Source of the DNA: Palaemon carinicauda
Taxonomy: Eukaryota > Arthropoda > Malacostraca > Decapoda > Palaemonidae
Length of the DNA stretch: 64,000 nucleotides
Assembly (NCBI RefSeq): GCF_036898095.1
Contig: NC_090743.1
Span: forward strand, 24,976,424 to 25,040,423
Direction of reading: 5' to 3'
The notes beneath the pieces were generated by a model. The model was given only the letters and a program-made list of their open reading frames with translations, did no database searches and was not told where the DNA came from. Positions 50,301-61,600 of this stretch are shown here, in pieces; position 1 is the first letter of the stretch, and every line of letters starts with the position of its first letter. A program made the translations under genes and the position numbers.

Positions 50301-51404
50301 ACCTGAATGTTGTTTATTTTTATATGCTTCTTAAGAGCTATTTTCTTTAAAGCAGCAGGTAATCAATTAATATTTGAGAAAAGCAATACAGTAGTTTGTA
50401 AATTGGCACCATTTAGAATTCATTTGCACTTCCATGGGATGATTAAATCTATACTGTATTTTTTATGAGGTTGCAATTAAACAACTACTACAGCTACAAA
50501 TCAAAACAAAGCACAGTACTTACCTTGGATATACAAGCACACTGAAGGTTTTACAATCACTGCAAAATATTTTTTTTCCTAATTACAGCCGAACATAAAA
50601 GAAACTGGTAAAAAAAATTTTACTATCTTTTTTTAACCCTCCTTTCAGTACAGAATTTATGCAATTTCAGTATACAGTACTGTACAGTATTTTAAGGAGT
50701 TTTCCAATACTTGATGAAAGCTCATACCATACTGTGGAAATATACTTTGTTACTCAACAATAATTCTCATTGAAGATTAAAAGGAATTTATTCCCAAGAA
50801 TACATAAAAAAATTTACCTTCCCTTGTTACCAAGAATTGCAGTTTACTGTTATTGTCCTTAATTTGTTCAAATCTAAAATAAATCCCTTCCAGTTTTACC
50901 TGTTTTCACTATATTTTCTGTACCGACACAATAAATAAAATCTTAGGTAAGATAATTGACAAATATATGAAATTTTTAGTTGACAACATCCCAAATACCG
51001 AGTTTACCCATTTATTAAATTACCTATTTTCATATACTATAGTGATAAATACCTAACTATCCACATGCTACCACAAAACCTACTTTTTACCTATATAAAA
51101 TATCAACAAATGACTTGACCAGTTCTGTATCTGAAAATATTTTGCAAAGGAGTAAAAAAATAAAAAGACAATAATGAAAATACGTAATTGAAAAAATATT
51201 ATTGCCTTGAGCTTTCCAAGTACAAGTGATATAAAAAATCTTTTACCAGTTTCTTGAAGAACATAAGGTAAAGCAAGACATAAGAATCATGACGATGCTT
51301 GGTCAGTACTACACCATGGACAATAAAGGCGTGCAGTGCAGGGCGCAGAGTGGAGGAGGAGAGATGTGAGCTGCCGATACCACCACCACCACCACAACCC
51401 ATAC
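47375..51404. other. AT-rich non-coding DNA, probably CaMKK intron or 3' region
   Basis: No exon or element could be supported. If the CaMKK transcript continues after 51405, its last exon(s) should lie in this direction but are not recognised here. Confidence 0.4.
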
Positions 51405-51667
51405 CTGTCCAAGTAGAACTCATACGAACCAGGCGCCGAGTGAGACCGTCCGGCTCGTGCAAACTGCTCCTTGACGAATACGTTCATTTTGAATGGATTC
51501 TGGAAGCTGTGTTTCTTGAGCATACATTTAATAAGAATAAGCGTCTCCAACTTTGGAATGGAACGGACACAACTCTGCACTTCTTCTTCTGTAACTTCAA
51601 TCAAAATACAATTCTCTTCTTCTGTTGGTAGGGGATACTGAGTGCCAGCAGTAACCCATGGATGTTC
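51405..51667 (-). CDS. CAMKK: CaMKK exon: end of kinase domain and calmodulin-binding region
   Basis: A minus-strand exon preceded by ATTTTTACTTTAG (acceptor AG at 51669-51668). It opens with EHPWVT, the conserved end of the kinase domain, and continues with the CaMKK signature LPTEEENCILIEVTEEEV and the basic-hydrophobic stretch IPKLETLILIKCMLKKHSF, matching the autoinhibitory/calmodulin-binding segment. RSHSAPGSYEF follows, like the SxSAPG motif after that segment in animal CaMKKs. I place the donor at CAG|GTATGG (51404), giving 87 codons plus two bases. If it is not used, the frame runs on through a Trp-rich, unlikely tail to a stop at 51287-51289. The enzyme phosphorylates CaMK I/IV and AMPK in response to calcium. 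Confidence 0.88.
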
Positions 51668-52114
51668 CTAAAGTAAAAATATAATACAGTATATGAATTT
51701 TAGAGGAATGAAGGCCACCACTGAGATCGTGATAATTAAAAGGATGACTATTATAAAAAATAAACGTTGCACTGAAATGTAAACGTCAAAGACAATATGT
51801 TAAGCGTAGAAATTAATATAGAAACTTTCATAGCATAATATGAATAGTTATACTGTACTTTTTTACCATTACCTTAAATGAAGCTTCTGCAGCATATTAT
51901 TTATAATTTCAATTAAATTAAAAACCTTAATATATCTGTAATTCTGGAATGTACAGCAGATTACAATATACAGTATAAAGCTGTACTGTGTTCATAATGT
52001 ACCATCACTCACAAAACAATAGGGGTCCTTTATTAAGTAGCTCTCCTAATGTGAAAATAGTTTTCATAAGTTACTGCATGGATGTAAGAACAGTGTACTT
52101 AAACTGTAAAAACA

Positions 52115-52330
52115 TGATAAATTTTAAAGATTCATATTTTTCCTAATAATATAAACCTTGCGCTCTTCATAAGGGAATATACTTTTGGCAAAGCTGGAAG
52201 ACTTGCCATAAGACTTTTAACGAGGAATAACTACCCCACCGTTAGATAACAAGATAGCGGGGGGGGGGAGGGTTAGTATCAGCTAACCCCCCACCCTCAC
52301 ACCTGTGTTCTATCGTCACTTTTGATTGCA
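52115..52330 (-). repeat. right terminus and ITR of DIRS-E
   Basis: The outermost part (GATAAATTTTAAAGATTCAT) is present only on this side and in the ICR. A 9-base G run lies at about 52260. Confidence 0.82.
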
Positions 52331-52374
52331 GGCAGGACTTGCAGGGGGATACGTGATGGCAAGACAAATTTGTA

Positions 52375-52475
52375 TAGAGAGCTCAAGGTTTGTATCACTA
52401 GGAAAAAAAACAAATTATTTTCAAATTTATCATTTATTCTATCACTAATACAAACCCTTTCGCTCTTTTTGGGGA
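52375..52475 (-). repeat. internal complementary region of DIRS-E
   Basis: On the plus strand, CTCAAGGTTTGTATCACTAG ... TTTATCAT is the complement of the right end and the following TTCTATCACTAATACAAACC is the complement of the left end (59325-59349). Confidence 0.85.
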
Positions 52476-52928
52476 AGACTCACCCTAAGGTGGGTGGAAG
52501 TCCTAAACATCTGGCTGGCTTTTGACCTAAAGAATCACCGACATCTCGCTAAACTTACATGCTTGTGCACGCATTCGTAGTCTGAGCAACCAGTGTGATT
52601 AGGATACTAGCAATGTGACTTGTCCGAGTAAGAAATCTCAAGGTCCTACGACTTCCTTGTACAAACCATGGACATTACCCAATTCCCACATCTCTAAGGG
52701 AAATGGGAACATAACAAATATAAGTGTATATATTAGGTTACACAAGGGAAATGGCTATTACCTGCAGACAGAGGAGGCCAGCTTGCATAGTACCGTAGGT
52801 GGTGTGCCCAAAGATAGGGGAAGATGAAAGAAAGAAAGAGCCACTCACTCTTAGCATTCATCCCAGAGTTAATCCCGCATAACGTCTGCCTCCCACCATC
52901 TGCTATTTGTCCAAGGAGCTCAGGGTGT

Positions 52929-54054
52929 TTAAATCACTTGTGCAGCACCATAGGTCCGATGGAGAACAACTCCATGTTCCTGTGGGTTACGTCTTGCAGG
53001 TAATGGGCGGTGAAGGTAACTGATACTTCCACACGCCCGCTTGAAGAACCTGCGCCACAGAGTAGTTTTCTTGAATGCTAGGGACGTACTAATGCTCCTA
53101 ACGATGTGAGCTCTAAGTTTCCATGCCCATGTTGAGATCGTATTCTTTTTGACTCCTTTTAACCTTCCCCGTGCTGACAAACAATTTGCTCACTCGGAGA
53201 CAAGCTCTTAAAGTTAGTTTGAGGTAACATCTCAGAGCCCTCACTGGGGATAGCAGCAGTTGATCTAGCTCATTGGTTACATTACAGAGAGACTCAATCC
53301 ACAGGAGCCGGCTTTTGAGTCTTGGCGACAAACTCAGGGACAAAGCCGAGCCTTGCCTGTCATCATCCCCTTGAATGGGAGACGTCGCAGGAACGACCAT
53401 GCAGTTCACCTACTCTCTTGGCCAAGGCCAGAACTATCAGAAAGACCATTTTAAGTCAGGGGAAGATCTGATGCTTGATGTAACGGTTCGTAGGGAGCTC
53501 CTTTCAACAAACTACATTTCACAGAGGTGGTCTAACTTCTAGCTGAGGACAGAAAAGCTAGAAACTCCGTATGAGGAGGGACAATTACAACAATGAGGAA
53601 AATATTAACTCCTTCAGTCTAAAGGAAAGGCTCAAGACTGAGCGCTAGCCTCTCATTGCCGAGACTGAGAGGAGTTTTTCCTCCCAAAGGTACAGGAGGA
53701 ATTCCACTATCACTGGGAAAGTAGCGTAGAGAGGAGAGATGCCCTTTCCACGACACCAACCACAGAAGGATGCTTACTTCCCGGAGGTACCCAGACATCC
53801 TTTTCCCAACCCAAAGCCTCTCTCTGCAAGGAGATGCTGTATAACCTCCAAGCGTGGTGATGTAGGGACTCTACGGCTTTATGGTAAATCTTTACGTGTG
53901 GCTGTCTGAGTAGATCATGGCGTGGAGGGAATTCTCTTAGGACCTCTGCGAGTAGCTGTAGAAGGTTTGAGAACCATTCTGTGTGGTGCCAGAGCAGACC
54001 TATGAGAATTAACTTGCTGAGTAATCTTCCCACTAGGTAAATCTGAGGAAACAC
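52929..54054 (-). pseudogene. DIRS-E tyrosine recombinase, frameshifted
   Basis: Segments in several frames: an N-terminal part with LRQPHVKIYHKAVESLHHHAWRL (53710-54054), a core part with LLLSPVRALRCYLKLTLRA (53113-53409), the H-x-x-R box as LRAHIVRSISTSLAF (52929-53180) and the tyrosine region AHYLQDVTHR just beyond (about 52975-53005, other frame). The landmarks survive but no single frame links them. Confidence 0.8.
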
Positions 54055-54078
54055 AAAGACTTCTACGTTGTCCCATAG

Positions 54079-55614
54079 TTATTGAAAAGCATCTTGCCAA
54101 AGTGCTTGGGGATCCAGTACCAGAAAGTAGTACAGTGAGAGCTTGTTGTTCAATGATGTTGTGAACAGATCCACAGCCAGGAACCGCACAAAATCTGGAC
54201 TGTTGGCTAATTGATAATTCAAAGACCACTCGCAGTCCACTATCTGAGTCGCCCTGCTCAGATTGTCTAAGAGCACATTCCTCTTATCTAGAATGAAGCA
54301 AGCTGACACCAAGTTGTCTTCTGACCATCATAGCATCTCCATAGATAATGGCATAGGTGCTGTGAAAAGGTAGCTTTTTGCTTGTTTATTTATGCCATTA
54401 CTGTGGTGGTGTTGCTAATCAACATAACGGAGTGACCTGACAGCAGCTGTTGAAGGGTCAAGAAAGGCTGCCCTCATTTCCAGGAGGTTTATTTGGAAGT
54501 TTTGCTCAACTCTGACCAGAGCCCAGAGGCGGTGTGATGCTGCAAGTGAGGCCCCTTACCTTTCTTTTGATGCATCTGTGAAGAGCATCAATTCCAGGGG
54601 GGGATGGGGGGGGAGTGAGATAAGATCTACCTCTCTGCGGAGGCTGGCATCTGACACCCACCACCTCAGATTCATCCTTTGCTCAGGTCCCATATGGATC
54701 AACAGGTCCGATGGGTCCTGTCCTTGTGCTGAGCTTAGCTGAGCTTCATCTGTCACTGGAGCAATCGTAGGTGTAGTTGGCCATTGGTACCCAGATGTTC
54801 TAGAGAGGACAGGTGTCCTATTAGACATAGCCACTGCTGAGCTGGAAGCAAGTTTAGAAGAAAGAAGGGTCTTGATATCTACTTCAGTCTCTGAATTCTG
54901 TTATCGGACGGGAATACTTTGCCTAGCCTGGTGTCTAGAAGCATCCCTAATTATACCAGTCTCTGCACCTGTCTGTGTCGAAGAAGGGTTGTCACCGAGC
55001 TTGCTAGGATCAGCCAGTCATCCAGGTATCTTAACAGCCGAATGCCAATCCTGTGGGCCCAGATTGACACCAGGGAGAAAACCCTTGTGAAAACCTGTGG
55101 TGCTGTGGACAGGCCAAAACAGCACCTTGAACTGGTATTGTCAACAGTCTACAATGATCCTTAAATACTTCCTTGATGACAGATGAACTGGGATCTGGAA
55201 GTATGCATCCTTCAAATCCAGTGTAATCATGAAGTCCTTGAGTCTGACAACCTGTATGACCATTTCTGGCGTGTCCATCATGAACGGAGTTTGTTGCACT
55301 AACTTGTTCAGGGAGGAGAGGTTAATGACGGGTCTCCAGCCTTCAGACGTCTTCACTACAAGAAAGAGTCAACTGTAGAAGCCCGGGAACTCATCTAGGA
55401 CCTCTTGGAAAGCATCTTTCTCCAACATGGTTTGGACTTTGGCCCTGAGGGCCTGTTCCTTTATGGACCCCTTATATAGGAACTCGATGGAATTGGGTGT
55501 TGAGCCAATTGAGGGAGAGATAGCGTGAACGGGACATGATGGCCCGATCGTATCACAGAGACTGTCCAAGCTTCGGTCCGGTGTGCCAACCATCTCTGCC
55601 CTCCCTAGCAGCAT
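54079..55614 (-). pseudogene. DIRS-E RT-RNase H, frameshifted
   Basis: The RT N-terminal block (AFQEVLDEFPGFYS, 55369-55614) and palm EGWRPVINLSSLNKLVQQTP ... MITLDLKDAYFQIPVH (55141-55356) are readable, then decayed sequence. The thumb-to-RNase H segment HMGPEQRMNLRWWVSDASLR ... LMLFTDAS (54556-54834) and the end of RNase H LDNLSRATQIVDCEWSLN ... AVDLFTTSLNNKL (54079-54312) follow. The first RT aspartate and the first RNase H aspartate are kept; frameshifts and stops inactivate the copy. Confidence 0.87.
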
Positions 55615-55692
55615 CGACCACGTCCACTGCCTCTTCCTCCTTTACTTCTCTTGCTCTGTTCTTTAGCAGGAGAGGGCTTCTTTGTGGACGTA

Positions 55693-55718
55693 TTAATAAT
55701 AATAATAATAATAATAAT
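55693..55718. repeat. (AAT)n microsatellite within DIRS-E
   Basis: Repeated AAT with flanking AT-rich sequence to about 55850, including a near-duplicate of CAGAAGACTAAAATTACTGC at about 55762 and 55822. It interrupts the space between Gag and RT and may be the tail of a small retroposon. Confidence 0.75.
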
Positions 55719-55849
55719 TGTCGATAATAAATGTTAATAATAATCGTTAAACACTATTCTAGAAGACTAAAATTTCTGCCAGATCTTTGCTCAGACAGCA
55801 TCCATAACATTTAAAATTATTCCAGAAGACTAAAATTACTGCCATCCTT

Positions 55850-57490
55850 TTAACCCCAAAGTTCTGCTGCTCCCTTGAGATCTAGGAGCGGAAGTTTCTG
55901 AGCTGAAGGTGCTACTCCATAGGGTCTCGTCGTCATAGCCCTTTGGAGAAGGGAATTCTGGCTGGCCTTACTCTAAAGCTCTGCTGCCTTTTCGATGTCC
56001 TCGACATTAAACAGTGAGGAGCCTTCCATTGATGACATTCGTAGTTTCGTCCCTTCCATTCTGGGCACCTGCTCATGGAACTTTTCAATTACTGCATTCC
56101 GACATTTGAGCACCCGGTTAGCCCACAGGTTTACTACTTAGTGGGCCAGCTAGTCGATGGTCCTGGTACTTGAGAGTAGGAAGGTCGACATTGATTCTCT
56201 CGTATGTTCTTGAAACCAGTCCTCTGTCATGAACCCGTGTCTTACTGATCCTAAAAACAAATCGAGCCAACCTTTCCATGTTTAGGGCGTTGCTCGCCGA
56301 GGTCTCCTGTAGAGCAGCCAGCTTCTGATACATCTGCCCTTGGTTAAAGACACTATTGATGGGTTAAGAGGTAATGTCGCTAGGTTTTCCTCCACACCCT
56401 CATAGTGTCTTCTCTGTTGGACGAACAGAGGAGGAAAGTGTTTTGTCAAATAGCTGGCGTGCAAAGACTCAAGAACCTCCAGCAATCTGAGAGAAAGCCT
56501 TTTTCTTGGTCCCCTTTAACCCCCTCGACCAGGGGGTGGTGCGCTGGTTTTGGCGGGTTTCTGTGTGCTATACAGAAGGTCTTAAGACTGTCTTTACCTT
56601 CAGGCGAGGAAGTGGAAGGATCATCTAGACCGTTGATAGCACTGATACAAGCCAGGACTTGCGGGAATGCATGATCCACCTCATTCTGCTCCGCAACCAA
56701 AATCTTAGTGTTTGCTGTTCAAGGAAGTGACTCTTCATGCCCATAGTCTGGATCAAGGACTTCAGCCCATCAGGGCTTGGTGTGGGTCATCGTCATCATC
56801 ATGTCATCTTGCAGAGCCTCTCAAAGTCGAGGGAACATCCCTATCTGCCGTTGTCCCCGTGGTTCCTACAGAACTTGACACACACACTGCTCCTGAATCG
56901 GTGGCATTGCCTTCGATGTCCTGTTCTTGGGGACTGTCTTCGTGCACTTCTCCCTCGGCCAAGGAAAGAATTTTGAGAGCAAGAAGTTCTCTTTGTGTCT
57001 TCCTTCATTCGGTAAGGGCTTGAATTGCATGTAGGAGGAGACACCTGAGAGGGCTGGCCCGTTTCCATGGGGGGAGGGGGTCTGGACAGGTTGAACAATC
57101 TCTATCGGGTTCTTCGTCATGGAGATTTCTCTTGGTGATCTCGATCTCTTGCTGATCCTGGGGTGAAACGTGTCGCCCGGGGAAGGAGTTACTTGCACCT
57201 GCCAACGCCTCTTCGAAGGAACTATCGGCGTCAGTTCTAACTTTGAGTAATCTTGCTGTAGCTTGCTAGGTTCCACTCGTAGCTTGTGAACCTTCGATGA
57301 TAGTATGGGAGACAGGCCTGTAGGAGCTCGAGGTTGTGCTAGAACAGAACTCTTCTGTCTCGGTTCGGATATGATGGGGGAGAGGCAAACTTCGAGGAGC
57401 TTGAAGCCTACAGCGGGATCTGTCGAGCACTCGTTGTTGCTGTGACTGCCGGATCCTTCTCCGTAGGAACGTGAGTGTACTGGATACCAC
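55850..57490 (-). pseudogene. DIRS-E Gag-like region, frameshifted
   Basis: Open minus-strand segments (56118-56333, 56446-56700, 56866-57276, 57266-57490) in changing frames lie between the leader and RT, where Gag is expected. They are rich in Pro, Ser, Arg and Gln, with no recognised domain. Assignment is by position only. Confidence 0.5.
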
Positions 57491-58124
57491 TTGTTAGACT
57501 GCCCTAATCAACTTGTGAAATCAGGGCATGTCCTTGCTGAAAGAGGAACGAGCGTAAGGGCCCCCTGAGGGAACTCGCATTCCAGTGTTCGTCTGCTAGG
57601 AGCTTGCTGAGAAAGGTCTCATGCTGTGTCGTCTTCATTTTTTAGGAGGAGCATGGTTGCGTTTTGTCGAATGTATGCGCACAGGTAAGCTGTCGCGTTT
57701 TGTCTAGGAAGCGCGAACTTAATTCGTTGATGAGCAATTGCTGTAGAGATCTCTCTTGATGAACACACATTTCTTTCCTATTGAACAGGTGGTCGCGAGC
57801 TGAAGTTCTGCGCTGTCATATCGATTAAGTATGCACTTTATGAAGGTGTTCATGAGATTGCGTAGATTGCCAGGTGAATGGGTATGCGACTGTGCGTAAA
57901 GCTCCCTTGCCGGACTGCAGTCTACTCTACTGCAAAGATCACGAGCTGGTGTTGGTGAACACGCTGATTCGCGAGGATCGTTATTAGCGGGTGCTAACTG
58001 GATGACTTGTTCACGCATTACCTGTTAAAGCTCCTTACGGGTCACTCGTCCTTACTCCCTCAGGAGTATGGCGAGCGGTCCTCTGCAATTCAACAATAAG
58101 ATTCACAACAGGGATTGGATGATT

Positions 58125-58196
58125 GCTGGTTGGACGTGTCATGTTGGCTGGGTAAGTCATGCTGGTTGGACGAGTCGTATTGGATGCACAAGTCAT
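58125..58196 (-). repeat. 18-bp tandem repeat, four units, in the DIRS-E leader
   Basis: Units start at 58125, 58143, 58161 and 58179, variants of GCTGGTTGGACGAGTCAT. Same period as the array at 8103-8192 in DIRS-B, but different sequence. Confidence 0.82.
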
Positions 58197-59174
58197 GGTT
58201 GAAAAGAGAGTACGCCAAACTCGCCGGCGAGGCATCGCAGCTGCACCCAGTCTACTTGCTACTTCGTCGTCTCGATCCAAAGAACCGCACTCCAAGGGAC
58301 TAGAGAAAGGCATGGCGAATCCAATACCATTCTCATCCCCCAGTGCAGAGGAGACCACTCAGAAGACCTAACTCACAGGCAAGAAAGGTGCTCCCCCTGA
58401 GTAGAGCAGGAAGATGCTTCAGACTTTGCACTCCTTCCGCCAGCTGAGCTAACTCAGGTTGAGGGAGAGTGTCGTTGTCAGCACGCTGAGGAGCAAGACC
58501 AAAGTCAAGCTCTGTGTCGGCCGCATTTGGACTTCACAATGGACGTGCAGAAGAGACTAACTCAGGTCGAGACACTAGAGATTCCACCAGTGTGTTATCT
58601 TTGGAATTTTTAAGAGGAAGAGCAAGGTCAAACTCTAAGGAAGCTGGTGTAGGCTTCCTTTGAGCCCTTAAGGAATGCCGCAGCTGAAGAACGTCAACGG
58701 AGAAAGACTCCCCTTCAGCGGAGGGTGGCGCCGCTTTGCTACGGGAAGTAGCAGTCCTCTAGACCTAAGGGTTGTCCAAGGGTCAAACAGCCACCACTTC
58801 TACTTAATCGTTATCCAGGGCAGACAGATCGAGGAGAAGTTGCGTGAGGAGATCGAGAAGACAAAAACGGAATTCGGGGTTTCTTTGTCTTCAGGGATGA
58901 CCCCAAAGGAGACGAATCCCACTTAAGACTTCTTATGTCGTTTGCCAAATCTCTCCCACTGGGAGAATCCTGCCTACATGCGTGTCCTCTGTAGGCCGGG
59001 CACAGGGAGCGAGGTTTGTTCTCAACCAGGGACATGATAAGTCCACATGACGACCTCAATAGCAACACTTACATTTGAAATGAGAAAAACAGATTAATCA
59101 AAAGGCCAATTAAGTTAATTGGTTTTAGCGGTACAGAGAGACAACATCAGCTCTCAATCGAGCCAAAAGCAAAA

Positions 59175-59349
59175 TGACGATAAAACACAGGTGTATGTGT
59201 GTGAGCGGGATAGCCAGCACTATACTCTACCCCTCTAACCAGCTGTGGGGTAGTTATACCTCGCTAAAAGTCTTATGGCTAGTCTTCCAGCTGCACCGAA
59301 AGTATACTCCCTAATAAAGAGGGAAAGGGTTTATATTAGTGATGGAACA
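59175..59349 (-). repeat. left terminus and ITR of DIRS-E
   Basis: Inverted relative to 52150-52330. The outer end GTTTATATTAGTGATGGAAC matches the ICR and closely resembles the left end of DIRS-B (GTTCCGTAACTGAAATACAA when inverted). Confidence 0.82.
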
Positions 59350-59762
59350 TCTTATGTGCTTTTCCAACAAGTGATTTAGCTTAACTTGTAATAATAATAA
59401 TAACAAAGCAAAATTAAATTGTTTACTATTTAGTGCCTATTTACATCGCCTATCTTTATTACAGACTGATATTACTGAACTAACAGAGTTAAAAATAGGC
59501 ACTGCTATTTCAAAAAGTTTCCCCTCAATGTACAGTACATCATATTTCAAAATCAACCAAACTCCCAGGGCTAGACATCAATATAAGGTCTTTTAAATAT
59601 CAAACATCATACCCAAATGAGATACATCATACCCAAATGAGATAAAGTATGAAATCATTATTAAAAAGAAATTTACACTCAATCTCAACCAATGGAGGCA
59701 TTAAATGCTAAATATCTAAGAACAAAATACTGTAAATACATAATTGAAGATTGAATACAAAC

Positions 59763-59978
59763 CTTAATTTCTGGCAGTGTTATCCTTTGGTTTGGGTTCT
59801 TCTCAAGCATTAACGATATAAGATCCTTTAAATCATCGGAGACAAATGGTGCTGGTGGGAAGCTGAGAAGGCTGCTTCTAATTTTATCATAGAGTACAAC
59901 AATATTTTCGTCACGAAATGGAAGTTTACCATAAACAAATGCATACAGGGTTACTCCCAAAGCCCATATGTCGGCTGC
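59763..59978 (-). CDS. CAMKK: CaMKK exon: C-lobe of kinase domain
   Basis: A 72-codon minus-strand exon with acceptor TTTTTGTTCAACAG and donor AAG|GTTTGT, phase 0 at both ends. The peptide begins AADIWALGVTLYAFVYGKLPF (kinase subdomain IX, with the structural DxWxxG) and ends LMLEKNPNQRITLPEIK (subdomain XI, with the conserved arginine). The PFxDE-x-I and KIRSSLLSFP spacing and the IKxHPWVT continuation into the next exon identify CaMKK rather than other CaM kinases. Upstream exons (ATP-binding lobe, catalytic and activation loops) must lie above 59978 or outside the window; I could not find them in 59979-64000. It acts in the cytosol as a calcium-calmodulin dependent kinase. Confidence 0.92.
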
Positions 59979-60600
59979 CTGTTGAACAAAAACGAAAGTA
60001 GTTTTACATAAACTATTATTACAAAACAGCAATACTGAATCGTAGGCAGAATCTAAAAATTAATTCAAAATAATCCTTGAAAAAGGGACATACGAATACA
60101 GTATATATGTTCAAAGTGAATTTTACAAAAAAAAAAAAAAAAAAAAACTTTTAATGGGCTTTCTGTTATCTAACCAGTCGTCTAGATAACACGACACGAG
60201 GTATATTGAATGCTTATAATACTTGAACGCACTACTGTATACAAGTTCTTTTTTACTCTTATAAGTTCTCTTTATAATTTACTACAGCATGAATAATTAC
60301 CATATTTGAAAACCTGAAGATTTGTAATAATGAAACATGGTTGTTTCAATAACAATCTTGGCAATACCACTGCAATAAATCTCAAGTTCTGTATACACCA
60401 AGGTACCAAATAAATAATGCTCGTCTACATATTGTCTGAATATGGAATAAAAATCACAGTGACAATTAGCAACCATTTGGTAATTCAAAATTTTCTGCAG
60501 CATCATGGTTGGGCAAGAATTTTACTAAAAGTACGAGGAAATGAAACACAAATCCATTTATTTAGCTTTATCTCTAAATTAAATTAAAACATTCAGTAGT
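59979..60600. other. non-coding DNA, CaMKK intron
   Basis: No further exon recognised. Contains an A run (60127-60146). Confidence 0.45.
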
Positions 60601-61600
60601 AGGAACAGAATGCCTAATGACATAATGCCTAAGGACAGAATGCCTAGGGACATAATGCCTAAGGACAGAATGCCTAGGGACAAAATACCTAATTCCTCAA
60701 CACGGACAAAATGCCTAACAGACATAATGCCTAATGGACAAAATGCATAATATACACAATGCCTAATGGACAAAACACCTTCCAGGCAAAATGATCTTAT
60801 TTAGCATTTTTAAATAAATTATTCCAGATTAGTAAAGATCTTATGGTTAAAACCCATATACTGTAACTACCCAACAAGCTGTTTTTCATTTTATTTAGCA
60901 TAGAATAGAATCAAACTACGAACTCTAGGAGGATGACACCATGCTTTTAACAATAGAGCTTCAATTACTCACCGAACTCTCTCTAAGCTTGTAAAAAAAT
61001 CAAAACTGAACAAACGAGTTCTGAGTGCAAATGTTGATAAAGTTAATAAGAAATATATTCAAGTAAATGAATGGATAAAAAAAAATCAAGCAACTTGCAA
61101 AAAGGATGAAGGTTTATCCTATCTAAGGGCTATGGCACATAATTTTTTAATTTTCTTCAATTCTGGTAAATAACATATTCATGATTAGATAAATTTATAT
61201 TCATTCTGTTTTATGTTTATAAAGAAAACTAAGATTATTTAGTCTGTATTATGTTTGTAAAGAGTAATTATTTAATAAAAACACTTTTTTGTTACAAGTT
61301 TTTTTTCTCTATCCTTGAGTCCTTTGGATATTTCCTATCTTATAAACATGTTATCTATGAGTCCTGCTTAATGCCAAATATATGCTAGATAAACTTCAAC
61401 AAAGAGTCATTGAATTTCATAGCAGTATGAAATAAACTGAGCCGCCTTGGCCGAGATCAATACTCTACAGAGTGCTAAGCTATCTAGTTCACTTTTTTTA
61501 TCCATTTTTAGATATTTTGTCAATTAGGCATTATGTCTGTTAGGCAATTTGTCCGCAATGAGGAATTAGGCATTTTGTCCTTAGGCATTCTGTCTGCTCA
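60601..61600. mobile_element. fold-back element with iterated termini
   Basis: About 80 bases at 60665-60743 are the inverted complement of 61514-61593 with few differences. Both arms are built from a roughly 13-bp iteron (variants of GGACAAAATGCCTAA). The left block continues the iterons over about 180 bases (60601-60781), the right over about 90. The roughly 770-bp middle is AT-rich without coding capacity. This architecture fits fold-back (Foldback/TIR-iteron) DNA elements. Confidence 0.75.
60905..60990 (-). other. tRNA-like stretch inside the fold-back element
   Basis: The reverse complement contains AGCTCTATTGTTAAAAGCAT (D-arm/A-box-like) and, about 25 bases later, GTTCGTAGTTTGATTCT (T-arm/B-box-like). 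The stem pairing is poor, so this is at best a decayed tRNA-derived sequence. Confidence 0.2.

Larger units (their letters stand above)
52115..59349 (-). mobile_element. DIRS-type retrotransposon E, complete span, inside CaMKK intron
   Basis: Minus-strand element: left end about 59349, right end about 52115. ITRs at about 52150-52330 and 59175-59320 share GCATACTT-type and TTAACGAGGAATAACTACCC / GGGTAGTTATACCTCGCTAA sequences in inverted order. The ICR at about 52375-52475 joins complements of the right and left ends. From left end to right end it holds a leader with an 18-bp tandem, a Gag-like region, RT, RNase H and recombinase, all frameshifted. It is in the same orientation as the host gene and makes up nearly all of the 8.1-kb intron. 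Confidence 0.88.

Noticed and set aside
58035..58358. 107-codon minus frame with Thr-Arg-Pro-Thr repeats
   Set aside because: Created by the 18-bp tandem repeat in the DIRS-E leader.
61440..61495. tRNA-Leu/Ser-like phrase GCCGCCTTGGCCGAG
   Set aside because: Only the 5' part looks tRNA-like; no acceptor pairing or T-arm could be found.
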